Assembly (NCBI RefSeq): GCF_040412425.1
Contig: NC_089743.1
Location: forward strand, 84,327,471 to 84,391,470
DNA length: 64,000 nt
Direction of reading: 5' to 3'
DNA from: Macrobrachium rosenbergii
Lineage: Eukaryota; Arthropoda; Malacostraca; Decapoda; Palaemonidae
Shown here in pieces: positions 50,019-62,740 of the stretch (positions within the stretch are counted from its first letter, which is position 1; every line of letters begins with the position of its first letter). The position numbers and the translations under genes are program-made. A model generated the notes under the pieces. That model worked only from the letters and a program-made list of their open reading frames with translations, was not told the DNA's origin and did no database searches.

Positions 50019-50469
50019 ATTTTATTTCCTTTCAGCCATTTGAAGATGTTCAAACTTCCCAAAGCTGCCAGAAGGCCGCTAATTTTCATCTCCAGGCATC
50101 TTGCAAGAGTGAAAATTTGAGACTCCTGGTGACCACTAGAGAAGCGACTCGCCTACTATTAAGTGTTATTTCTCCTTAGCATGAGAACTACCGCCCGCCA
50201 CTAGCCACATGTACATTATTTTATAACTCGAGCCATTGGCACTTCCTAAGGCTTCTATGACCAGGTAGTACCACTTACTGCACCATTATTGCAGTTAATA
50301 TGACTGCGGTTGGTCTCTTGAGAAAAGAGATCCGCTTTATGAAGCCTTTTCCCCCGCTAAAGATTTACGGTCTTCCAGTAGGCCACTATTCTTCCTTGGG
50401 ACATTGCAGTAGTATCCCAAGCGAAAGTCAGGAGTATCGAGGTAGCAATGCTCATTGACAGCGCGGTAG

Positions 50470-51480
50470 CAATTTTCATGAAAACTGAATTGCTTGATTA
50501 TTGATATACAAGAGGGAGGTGTGTGGTAAGGTTTTAAATGAGGAAAGTAAGACAGATGACTGAACTTTAAAAAATTGGTAGCTTTGGTTATAAGTGTTTA
50601 TTATGGAACAGTTGTGTGAGAAATTTGAGAGTGAAGTTGTGTATGTGGCGCATGTAGACGTAAGCAACTCTTATGACAGAAATGATATACGATTTGGGGG
50701 TGCTGAGGTTATTTCTGGAAGCAAATAAAAGTTTGTATGTTGAAACTGATGCATGTGTTTGAATGTATAGGCGGGAGGGCGAAAGATTTAATTTAAAAAC
50801 ACTCTGAGGTCAAGGTACGTTGTGTTTCCATGAATGTTTAAAGTCTTTATGGATGGAGGGATCCTGAATGACATAAGCAGGAAATCAGAAATAGATAAAG
50901 ATTTGTGGGACAAGGAAAGGGGTGATAAACTGAGTGCGCAATGGCTGATGTTTTGTAGGAAGGGAAGGAATTATTAATATGGATGGTTAGAGAACGAAAG
51001 CAGTGGAATGATAAAGGTGTTTAAGATTAAATGTACCTGATAACAGTAGGGCGAAAGAAGAGGTGATTCTCGAACAGATGAAGCAAGAAAGGTACCAGGG
51101 AATATACGAAAGATTTGAAGAGAAGAGGAGAATTTGTGGAAGCCAAAGTTTCAGTCTTTAAAGGGTATTGTTGGGCTAACTGTACCCTATTGGAGTGAAC
51201 GTAAATGTTAAAATCAAAGGAAGTAGAGAAAGGGTCAAAAGGACAGATTATTTGTGTATATAGTATTTGTGGACTAAGAAAGAATGCATAGTGTAAAAGA
51301 TAGGAGTATGTAGGTGACTGGTAAAATGATCGTGGACGAAAAGTCGCCTTTAATTGTTTTGAATTTATTCATTTATATGGGAAAAGAGAGTAAGTAGTAA
51401 ATAAATGATTTATGTGCAGAGGGTGTAGGATGAGATGACTCACTGCTAACAACTTATCTTTGTAGTTATAAAAGGTGGCA
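50470..51480 (+). mobile_element. Decayed LINE ORF2, same family as 11.7-12.3 kb
   Basis: Plus-strand pieces in RT order: QLCEKFESEVVYVAHVDVSN, where the D-x-x-x-x-YDR aspartate box is still visible (NSYDR); a loop corresponding to GLRQGC, now broken; MFKVFMDGGI; then the post-RT tail MKQERYQGIYERFEEKR. Frames switch often. Confidence 0.6.
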
Positions 51481-51589
51481 TAATGCTATGAAAGTTCTCT
51501 GGACAGGGGTTCATCTCTGATTCGACAATTAAAAACTATGAATGACCCAACGACAATTGCTTTTGTTTCATTATGTTGTTTCATTTATG

Positions 51590-51867
<278 letters not shown>

Positions 51868-52005
51868 CATATATATGTGATTATTATCACTTTTGTATGA
51901 TTATTTGTATTACCATAGGTGAAAATTTTTTTGACCGGTTTCGACTTTAAAGATGCTCCATGGCTTGAAAGAAACCGGCTTCTTATATTGTGATATATAT
52001 AAATA

Positions 52006-52009
<4 letters not shown>

Positions 52010-52075
<66 letters not shown>
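52010..52075. repeat. (AT)n microsatellite
   Basis: Ends 15 bp before the inverted-repeat element at 52091. Confidence 0.96.
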
Positions 52076-52078
<3 letters not shown>

Positions 52079-52090
52079 ACTAAAGGGGTT

Positions 52091-52846
52091 CAGAGCCGAT
52101 ACGGTTTTTCGGCAACACCTTTTTATCAAAGCATCAGATAAAGGTGAAAGTTGGTAACTGCATATTTTATAACCCTACCTAATTTTTGCAAGTATTATTT
52201 AGTACCTAAGTTCGACAGTGTTGATATTTATAGAGTAAAATGAAGTCGCCGATGCCGGAACCGAGAAAATCGCGGACAGGATCCTAAAACCATTCGTGAC
52301 GTAAACATCATATGACGTATCCGCCCATCCATCAGGTAGGTAGCAGCCAGCAAGTCACTAACAGGTGAATGATATGCTTACACAGTCTAGGCTCCAACAA
52401 ATTCGATAATATGAAATTGCCCCAGTGGTTGCAAGACTGTATGCCACTTTGTATACAAGCAAGAAGACCCGTTACTATTGCGTGAATGTATTTCTATAGT
52501 GGGATATAGTTACTTGGCAACACTCATCTCTTGCTGCAGTTAATAGACCGCTATAGTGTCGATGACAAACCCTGCTCGCCATCATTGATATCGCAGAAGC
52601 CCAGGATTGGTGCTAATATCAATTAGTCCATGAAACGGACGTTTTCCCCATACGTAAACTTCTCTTATTTGTCATAAGTTAACGTCACCATTGTGTTTTA
52701 CTGGGTGACTTTGATGGCTCTGGCATAGGAAACATACTTTTACTCTGATAAGTACCAAGCTATTGAACTTTGGTAATAAATTACTTGCAAAAATTAGGTA
52801 GGGTCATAATTTATTTTGGTAAAAAGAAAATGTTTCATCGGCTCTG
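52091..52846. mobile_element. Non-autonomous DNA element with terminal inverted repeats
   Basis: The ends are inverted CAGAGCCGAT. A second inverted pair, CCTACCTAATTTTTGCAAGTA, lies about 95 bp in from the left end and 45 bp in from the right. About 756 bp with no coding frame. I see no clear target duplication. Confidence 0.62.
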
Positions 52847-54647
52847 AATTTAGCATGTGTGTATAAATGATTACATAACTTTATTCGCATCATAATTTAT
52901 TTTTGGCAGATATGCCTTCAGTTTTTCTTAAATGATTACAAGTTTTCGCAACATTGTAGCTCTCAGGGCAACTTTTCATTGTTTATAGAACCTAACATTT
53001 AAAATTACAATTTATAAAAGCAAACTGCGAGATGGAAAGTCCTTCTCATGATTAAAGTAAAATAGAAGAGTAATGGTCAAGAATTTCAAAACAAATAGAT
53101 AGGTTATGAAATAAATTGGAAGTTGAAAATAAGGTTACATTACTTCATATGTTTTAGTAATATGAAAAGAGAGCCTGGTTAAGATTATCAGTTTATCTAA
53201 ATTTAAAAGAAAAGTAGAATACTGAAATTGAAACTATTCTACTTGTTACAGGGGCCAATTTTATCAAAGACGACATTATGAAGGGGGAAGAAAATGACTG
53301 AAAGGCTGGATTATATGTCCTACATTTTTCAGCAAAGATCTTCAACGGGACTTTATACTTTTGCAGAGAGGATTCATGCCCGTTATATGCTATTTTTCCT
53401 GACTTTTTTTTTCACTCTCACTTTCAACCGATGCCAAGCCAGTTTTGTCATAAAATTTGAATATCTTTTACCTCATGCTTACTGTAAAGGACTTTTTTTT
53501 TCATAGCTAATGGAAATGCTATCATGTCATGGCTACTTAATCACTTGAGTTGTACATCTGTATTCATCATAACAGTATCTAACCTACAACAACTGTTTTC
53601 ACCCTCTCATATATTTATCTCGGCTTTTAACCAATACCAGGTGGACATTATAATGTAGCATTTTGTGTTACCTGTTTCTCCTTCAGACTTATTCAGTCTT
53701 CTGTCTCAGCTTCCAAAAGTTGCAGCGTGCTTAATAATTTTTGAGTATATTGTATCAAGCATTCCATTAAACTTCTGATCCTATTGATTTACCCATCTTT
53801 TCTGTTGCTTTGATTGTTAAATAATCCATTAATTTTTATCATGGGGCTCAAATTAATGTTATAATTATTCTGATGTCTATCCTGTCATCCATCCTCAGAC
53901 TATATTACCCGATGCCATTTTTTTTTTATTAGATTGCGGTTGAAGCAAATCAGGTCTTGATGACAAACTGATTAACTGCGTAATATTTCGGATGCCAGTT
54001 ATCCAGCAATGAGGCATTGCAGGCTTCGAAAGACGCCCAGCGACAAACGGATATTTGTTCAAAAGCATTACACAGTGACTAGACTGTTCTTAGAGCTCGA
54101 TGTTACTTTGGTCAGTAAATTTATTTTATTTTTTTGTTTACATTCTGTATGTACTTCACGGGTTCCGTTCTCGTACTCTTTTTTGTTCAGTGAAGAACAA
54201 GAGAATTTGTTTCTTGTCCTGATTATACGTTTCCTGAGTTTGGTAACCAATTGGTTCTTCGTAAAAATAAATTCTGTAGCTGTTAATACTCTTTCCTTAC
54301 TATGTATGCGCACTGCGAACTTGAAAATAAAATATAGTCTTCCCTTTAATACACGCTTATACTTGACATGAGAACATCTTCATTTATCCCTTTCTCTTTT
54401 GACTCTTCACTTTCCGTGTTGACTTCTGGTCTCCCATTTAAACGACCTTCCTTAATTTTCTTCTGCCAACGTTGTTTGGAAAGTATTCATTTACTCAGTG
54501 ATCGATCAGCACTCGAAGAGATGAACTTGGTTAGTTGCTGACAATCCTCTCTCGAACTAAAACTTGAACCAGTCTTTATTGTCTCTTGCGTGTATAGTCC
54601 TTGGCACTGGTGGATCCAGAAAAATTTCATGGGGGACTAATTTTTCT

Positions 54648-54649
<2 letters not shown>

Positions 54650-54733
<84 letters not shown>
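54650..54733. repeat. (TA)n microsatellite
   Basis: About 41 TA units. Confidence 0.96.
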
Positions 54734-54737
<4 letters not shown>

Positions 54738-55444
54738 TATTTCTTTAATCGATTTTTTTATTTTTCCCCATTTTTATATTTCTTATTTATGTTATCATTA
54801 TCTAAATCTTCAGTATTATTATTTTATCATTATTTTTCATGGGGGGCCCACGTGCCCAGGTCCCCAACCCATGCTCCCTGGATCCGATAGTGGTCCTTGA
54901 TATAAAAGACTTGTCTGTTACCTGTCAGAATTTTAGAGCACGCTTCCAGTCTTGTCGTCCGTGTTGAACAGAAGTTTCAAGTTAGATGTAGAAACATGAA
55001 AAAAGAACAAAATAATGCTTCAACGTTAGCAAGATAAATTTAAACATTGAAAGCAAGAACAGTTTCAGCGATAACAATATTTTCCAATAATAGAGGACAA
55101 GAATTCCATGAATAATGTAAAAAAATGAAGATCTAAATCTTACATACAATGGGACCTCATTACATTCAATTAGCTGGAAAATCAACAATGCTTGTGCAAT
55201 GAATTGCAATGACATAATAATCCGGATCTCTCTTGAGTAAACGATCGCTTACTCATTAAAGAGACCGTTATCAGAGTGATCGTTATAACAGCGCCAGCAG
55301 GCACCAATAATAATCTAGAGTGAATCTGGAGAAAATCCCACTTTCTTTTATTCGGCTAATATGGTAGGTATTCTCGTGGGCAGACACAGACTGGTTGCTG
55401 TGACAAGGTGTCTGATCCAGTACCGCTTATGCGCGCGCGTATAC

Positions 55445-55502
55445 TCTCTCTCACACACACACACACACTCACACACACACGCACACATACACACACACAT
55501 AC
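55445..55502. repeat. (CA)n microsatellite
   Basis: Interrupted CA run after a short CT run. Confidence 0.94.
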
Positions 55503-58500
55503 AAGATGTTGGGGTTATTGTGGGTCGCTGACCAAAATCAAAGCATCGGAATGCCTTATGAAATCTGGTTTGAACCTCGGTTTAGTGAGGGTATGTCTCA
55601 TTTGTGGTTCTGTAAGATTCTAATATGCTTCAGTAACAGGCAAAAATCCCCATAATATATGTGTGTGTGTGTTTGCACTGTGATAACCACAGATATTCAA
55701 AATCTTTTTCATTGAATTAATATTAATAAATATAATTATGTTTATGTCGGCTTCAAAAGGAGAAACCCTTAGAATATTTACATGTAAATATGTACCGAAG
55801 TGCATGTACAGTTTATGTACTTCTATAAAGTATTGTGCTATATTATGTGCACACTCAATATGTATCTTTAAAGAATGAATGTGGATAATCATCAGTGGGT
55901 CTTGTTGACACTTTTCACGCTTTAATCGGTGGCATTCATTGTGAATCATTCTATTTATTTATTTTAATTATTATATTACTGAACTCTATAAACCTACGCT
56001 GACGATGGTACAAAATACTAAAAACAAATCTATGAATTCTTTCAGACCTTGAAAACGAACGTAATAGATACAGCCAATGAGATTACACTATAATTTGACT
56101 CTTGACTTTGCCAGTTTAATAAACCGCGTCGTCCCTGTTGGTAAACCAAATGAGACCACAGGTCCACATCATGCTTCTACCCTTTCACACTTTACCACAT
56201 TCCCAAGGGTCCACGATGGCATAAGGCCAACTTAAGCTAAGCCAACCGAACCGTGAAAAAAGATTGTTGGAGTGAAAGAAACACTAGAGGAAAGACAGAT
56301 GAGGAGAGCCGAAGGGAAAGTAGGTAACGGGCGCTGGCGAAAGTGGGCGAGAGACGGGGAGGGGTACCGGGACGTTCGGGAGGTGTGAAAGAGAAGGATG
56401 GTGGGGAGGGAAGGGAGGGGGGGGGAAAGGAGAACCGGTACTGAAGGGAGGAAGGAGATATATAGTAAATAAAAGAGAGGGAAAGAGACATGGGTCTTCT
56501 ACTGGGGAGGAGGAACAGGGGGAGAGTTGCCTTTTAGGGCCTTAATGGGCAGGTGAACATGAGTAGGGGGTCATAGAATGGATGAGAGGTGGGGGAGGGG
56601 GTTCGGGTAGGGGTAGTAGGTGTGGGTGTTCCGAAGGGGTCTCCGTGATTTATCGTTTCTTTACGACGTATTCATGAAAACTGGAATGTTTTTTGGAACT
56701 GCCTCCAGGAAGCTTTATGACTCCAGAGAAAGTTGCCAAGGACGGTCATTTCGTGGTTAGGCAGGCTTGCCAACAGCTGCTGTTGTCAACAAACAATAAC
56801 ACAGAGGCAATATAATCTTTTGTACTCTTTTGAATTTCATTAAATCTCTTTAAAAGTAATGTTAATTCTGGCGCATACGACCGAGATTTGATTAGGTAAT
56901 TATGACAGAAGCTGAGCTAGCACACCCGGGTAACTACAAACGCTTCGGGAATATTTTCGATTGTTAATACATTACATTTTGTGGTTGGCAAGACTGGTAA
57001 AGAAGGAGGCTAGAAATATGGGTCAGCTCTAACTCAACAGACGCTGGTTTTCGTTCTCATGAGTATTTCCGATTGCCACGCTTTCTTTTTAGCTTTTGTT
57101 TTTCCCCTTCTTCCTGTCAAATAATATTTCACGGATTTGTTTCCGGGAGTTAATATTCCGAAATTTGTATCATCACTGGAAACTTTCTCTTTCAGCGGTA
57201 ATTAGCTTCGATTTGTGCCTCGTCATTAAGTATTCAAAATGACTACAATCTCCGTGGAATTTCTCTCGTTCTTATGAGCCATTCCACTTTTCCTGATTTC
57301 CCTTCCATAGGAAATACAATATGCAACTGTTTACATACATTCGACCGTCTACACTGTCAACACAAATACATTTTTCAAGCAGTTATAACTGGTTTCGTAA
57401 GAGGATTAAAGATTTATATAAAAAAAAAGAAAGCGAATCTATCCGGAAAAAAAAGTCTCTAACTCCTGATATTGACGTAATTTTCATCTACTTGGGCGAG
57501 ATGAGGCCCAAGCTTTCTTTACCGACTGTCTTCTCTCATAAAAAGATTCAGCTTACCACATATTTAATGAAAGCAAAATATCTCTCTTGTTTAGATTTGC
57601 ATATATACTCTTTTCTATTATAAACCTTCTTTTTTATTTAATATTCTGTATTTTCATTCGTTCGCCTCAGATCACCAGGATCGATACCGTGTGCATGCTG
57701 GCCTACTTATTTTCCAGTCAGAAAGAGCAAAGGGCATTATCCTGGTTTCCACATATTGGAAGAATAAAAGATGCGATTCTGGATTTACTGCTGTTGGATT
57801 ATACGGCCTTGTACTAATCATGACCCACTTCGGTCTCAGTGGCTCCTGGAACCAACCTGTTCCCGGGAAGACCGTTATAGAATAATGATTATGGAGGTGG
57901 AGGTGCTTTTATTCAGATGTAAAATATGGGCCGCGCCCCAAAGTATGGGGCACCTAACTCTAAGGGCTTGCCTACCTCTCAACGTACGTTACAAAGATGG
58001 CACCCTTAGGTTCGTTAAACTTTGATCATTCGCCCTCGTAAAGACGGCAAATTAAAATCGCAGAAAAATCTGATTTAAGTTACCCTTGAACCACGAGTAA
58101 ACAGACTGGTACACGGGAGTGTATCTAAAGAAAAAAAAAATTTCTAAATAAAATTCTGGACTATAGTTTATCAATAATATTTGATATCTCTCGTTCTAAT
58201 TGACGTACACCTCGTCACAACGCTGACAACTGCTGTGGACTTCAGTATTACGTGATACATTGGTTACTGGCACATTACCACTTTTGAGTTTTTCAAGCAT
58301 TATAATGAAACTGTATTTCCATTCAGGGGTTAAGGGTTATGCGATAGGAAAAGCAAGTGCTATTGAAGGAACCTAGAGGTACCGATGCGGGAGTACAGAG
58401 CGTAACTTTAATAAAGGAGAATATAAACCGAAATAAAGGGGGATGAGAAATGAAAGACAGTATACGGCCAGAAACAAGAAGGCCTTCGTTATTCTTTTCT

Positions 58501-58559
58501 GATGCAATGGACTGCTTACTTTTCTCGAGAAACCTATGCGTAAAAGAACAAAGCAACCA

Positions 58560-59000
58560 CGTGAAGAAAGGGAAGCCCGAAGCGTGACAAAGAATGTAAA
58601 AACGGAGACTTGCAAAAGAAGATCAGGAGGGAACGTGAGGATCTTCCCTTTCAAAGCGCGGGAATGCCTTGTGCCAACCTGGTTTGGATGAGACGCGCGG
58701 AATCAGACGGCAGGCAGGCTCACTTCGCGTTAGCTTAGAGCGGCCCACCCCAGTCACAGGTCTGTCGTGGATGTGGTCGATCCTCATCGTTCGTTGCTCC
58801 GCTCCAATGAAAACGTGACTTTTGTTTACATGTGAAATTCGCTTTCGTGTGCACTGTGAAGGTTAATCTTTGCTCATTGTTGTCTTTTATTATTGTCGGT
58901 TAAATAAATGCTGGAGGAGTGAAGTGACTGATTAATGTTAAGAGTGAGTTTTTATTAAGTGACTTCAAGGTTCGGTCGTCATCGACGAAAACTTATTTAT
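58560..59000 (+). promoter_or_regulatory. CpG-richer segment, possible promoter
   Basis: About 58560-58830 is rich in CG dinucleotides (GACGCGCGG, CTTCGCGTTAGC, GTCGTGG) inside AT-rich surroundings, followed by AT-rich sequence that could be a 5' UTR or intron. I found no TATA box and no coding exon, so this is only a compositional hint. Confidence 0.2.
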
Positions 59001-59258
59001 AGTGAAAGGTATCAAATAACTGGCAATATGATAAAGATATCTAACAGGAGAAAGAATTACAAAATGATGTTTTAAAGCGGAAAATTCCCATACTGAGGAA
59101 TTCGCCTGTAGAAAGCGTAAACGTAAAAAATGCCACTCATCGTGTATGAAGATTCATGGCAGAAGTGTACGAAGATTTTTTTTTTTTTTTTAGAGGCTTG
59201 GAGAAGATTTTCATATATTGTCATCGCGGTAATATTAACTGGCCAGGGTACAAAAAAA

Positions 59259-59362
59259 TTTAGTATAAGACCTCAGTGGACACTTAGCAATTACATTAGG
59301 AAAACAGAAATTTAATATAAGAGCTCGGTGGACACTTACCAATTACATTAGGAAAAGAAACA
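59259..59362. repeat. Two-copy tandem repeat, 52-bp unit
   Basis: Two adjacent copies of a unit containing GTGGACACTTA and CAATTACATTAGGAAAA, with a few differences. Confidence 0.8.
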
Positions 59363-59759
59363 AATTCAAGTTTTCAGTATCAGCGACTACCATTGCATTA
59401 TGGGTTACACGGATGTACATCTTGCTTTCGCTTTTTTGTCAGAGTGTCCAAGTATGCAAACCCAGCCACTGCCCAGCGTCTTCCACTTTCTCCACTTCCA
59501 ACTAAATCGTCTGGGACCGTTGTTCCTCTAATAAGAAAATCCTCATTGTTTTTCTCTGATGTCTTCAAACTAATAGACGTAAGAGGTATATTTATCGCTT
59601 CTTATAGGACGTCAAAACGTTAGACGGACGTTACCTTGAAAATTAGGAGTGAATTTTCTTACCTGAGGAGTTTCGCTGAATTTTCATCTGTTATTTTAAA
59701 AGTTTAAGCATTCTTTCATTCGCGCCATTTTAAGGCAAATCTCTTCCATTCTCAGCAGA

Positions 59760-60255
59760 ACAATGTTAATGATAGCACCAATAATTTATTCTTATACAAC
59801 AATTAAAATCTCTTTGATGACAGCTTCAGTAATTTGTTTCAAAGCTAACTCCATTCAAATCGCTTATTCCTTGAACAAGCACCTGTTGAATGAAAGCACC
59901 AATTATTCATTCCAAAGTTAATTCTGTTTGATATTCCTCTGCCAAACCTCTCGTCAATGACATCACTACCGAGCCATTCCAGAGCTAGTTCCATTTAATT
60001 TTGTAATTCCTCTACCAAACTTTTTACTGATGACGTTAATACTAATTTATTTCAGAACTAATCTCATTTACTTAATTTATTTCTCTATCAAATTCCTCTT
60101 TGATGACAGCGCCACTAACTTATCCTAAAGCCAATCCCTTTTCATTTTTATTTCTCATGGAAGACCCACCATTATTTCATTCCAAAACTGATTCCATTTC
60201 ATTCCTCAACCTTTCCTCTCTTTAATGACAGAACCCTTAAATGACGTTTAATTTT
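59760..60255. repeat. Degenerate minisatellite, about 72-bp unit, 6-7 copies
   Basis: Units start with variants of TGATGACAGCACCA and continue with a TTATTCCAAAGCTAATTCCA-like part and TTCCTCTACCAAAC. Starts lie near 59766, 59816, 59889, 59956, 60030, 60103 and 60170. Old and diverged. Confidence 0.62.
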
Positions 60256-60621
60256 TTTATGCATCTCAAAACTCTCTTACACAGAAATTCCAAACAAAAG
60301 TTGCGCGAAAAAAGCAGAAGGGAAATACTTAAAATTCCTGGCAATGTTACGATTCTCTCACAACAAATATGCTGGAAAAATGTTTACTTTTTTGTCTAAA
60401 CGTGTTCTTTTAGATAAATCATTTCAAGAATAACTTGGAGGGCGACTTTGGTATGTTGTCATCGCCATATGATAAACGTTTCACCACGTTAATTTGTTCT
60501 CCGAGAAAATGTCAGATAATGGGATTCTTATGTTCGTAATCAGTAATCGTTGATAGACCAGAATAAGACGAATATATATTTTGCTATTGAGATATTCTCA
60601 CGTTCCCTCATAATTTCCAGT

Positions 60622-60626
<5 letters not shown>

Positions 60627-60690
<64 letters not shown>
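60627..60690. repeat. (GA)n microsatellite
   Basis: About 30 GA units. Confidence 0.96.
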
Positions 60691-60691
<1 letters not shown>

Positions 60692-61150
60692 GAGACATTG
60701 AAGACGTTCGTGTAGAAAATCATCACCCCAGAACTTTCTCGAAATTGTTACAAAGAATCATGACTCCAGCCAACCAGAATTTATATTCACTTCTCGTTGA
60801 GATTCTACATGGCGTGCAGATGCTGAACGTCTCATCATTCATTATTCACTCTTCTGTCAGCGAATGAGTGAGTCACTTGTTCCCTTTTCCTCTAGGCTTC
60901 TTATTTGTTCTGGGCTTTCTATTTCTTCGTTTGGTTATGCTTTTTTTTCTGCTGTCTTTGACGTCACTTTAGCAGTGCGGTCTTCTCTTTGTCTTTTTTT
61001 TTTTGTCGAAATTACTCAAATTATCATTTTATTTTCCTGTCCATTTTTTTTTTACCAAAGTCTAATATTATAAAAATATCATTCCTTTAATTGTTATTAT
61101 TGTTGTACGTAAATAAATTACAATAATACTAGTTAAGAGCCGTGGCATCA

Positions 61151-61151
<1 letters not shown>

Positions 61152-61218
<67 letters not shown>

Positions 61219-61219
61219 T
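61152..61219. repeat. (AAT)n microsatellite
   Basis: About 22 triplets. Confidence 0.96.
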
Positions 61220-62564
61220 ACCCACGTTTACTTAGAAGAATGCATAATTCCGTCAGGGCACACAAATTCCTCATTGTGATTGAAAACTCTTCTAAAATGT
61301 TCATGATTAATCTTCGGCTCGTGAAAAAAAACCACCCAAAAAGAGTTTCTGGAAACTTTGGATGTGTGTCTCAGTCAGATCCAAAACCGAAAATATTCTT
61401 AACATATTATCCAAAAGATTTTGCAATATATTTATTTTTATATTTGCAAATATATTGGCATATAAACATTCAGCCCTCTCCCTCTTTTAAGGTTATCTGT
61501 TAGGGGGGCTAGGAATCTCATCCCTTCCCACGCTCGGACTCCAAGATTAACACCTGTAGGCACCCCTCACCCCCACACCTGAGGGAGAAAAGGAAGACAG
61601 GTAAAATAGAATCTGGCTCACGGCCATAGCGTTCGAATTGTAGCCGAATTTCTAAAAAAAAATTTGTTGGAATGAATCCTGGCATGTGGCTGATCCTTAA
61701 AAATATTTACGAAATTTTTAATTTTTTGGATTTGGATTCTTATAAGGCACCAGAATCTCAGTCCCCACCGACAGTAAAAGATTTGCTATTACAAATTGCA
61801 GAATTAACCCGTATATCTGTTTTTATTCTCACATATACTTTCGTGAGCTTTTTAAAAGCACCACCATCATAATAGGATCTAGATCACTGAGAAAACCAGT
61901 TGGACTGGTTCATAACACATAAACAACATCGTCAAAAGTTTCTTCATTAAGAACTGGATCCGGATTGGTATCATAACGGGACCCAAAACCAGATCAACAG
62001 AGGTCGACAGACTCACCTCAGCACGAAGGACAATCTAGCACTAAATCTCGCATGGACAACCATCTGTGATATTTCCATTACCCTGATGACAGTGAGTCAA
62101 CTCAGCAGACAGCTGGAAAGGAGAACTGGCCAAAGCTTAATTTTGGCAACCAAATGATGTTAGTATGGCATGAGGAACCGCCAGGCTACTCTGTGAACGT
62201 CCAGCCTCCCTTCTGATGAACAAATTCATTGATATTCTGTTAAAAAAAAAACTATCGCTACAAAACCTTGGTAGAATGAAATAACCAGTTACCAGTCTGA
62301 GTGAGAGACAGACCTCCTAGTTGTTGAAACGTGAAGGACAAACGATCTTTTAACAATCTTTTGAATTTGATTTCATGAAGAACCTCCGTAAAACAATCCG
62401 ACAAAATTAACCATAGCCCAAAGAGGCTCAAGAATGGCCTACTAGACAAGTGTTAGATGAAAATAATTCGTAGTTAACGTAACCTTGTTGTCAAGGAAGC
62501 ACAGCGGCACGAAGACAAAGCATCTCGTAAGAAATAGCAATTGCAATCATTATAACTATTATTG

Positions 62565-62740
62565 AGTAAAAAAGCCACAATAATATAATTGATAAATTGT
62601 ATTTTGTTGGCTGAAGAGGACCGTTGAGCAAACGGTCGAAAGCTCCCTTGTTTTTATCCCCTTTTTTGTATATTTTTGTATCTTAAAAAAAAAATACAAT
62701 TTATCAATTATGTTATTGTGGCTTTTTTACTCATTATTTT
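62565..62740. repeat. Short foldback element
   Basis: Arms of about 42 bp (AGTAAAAAAGCCACAATAAT inward on both sides) enclose a loop of about 90 bp. No coding capacity. Confidence 0.65.

Larger units (their letters stand above)
52850..58560. other. No gene recognised
   Basis: Mostly AT-rich sequence with two microsatellites. 56240-56640 is strongly G/purine-rich on the plus strand, giving a proline/serine-rich minus frame (56491-56237) that looks compositional. 57270-58025 holds several short overlapping frames without recognisable motifs. Confidence 0.4.
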
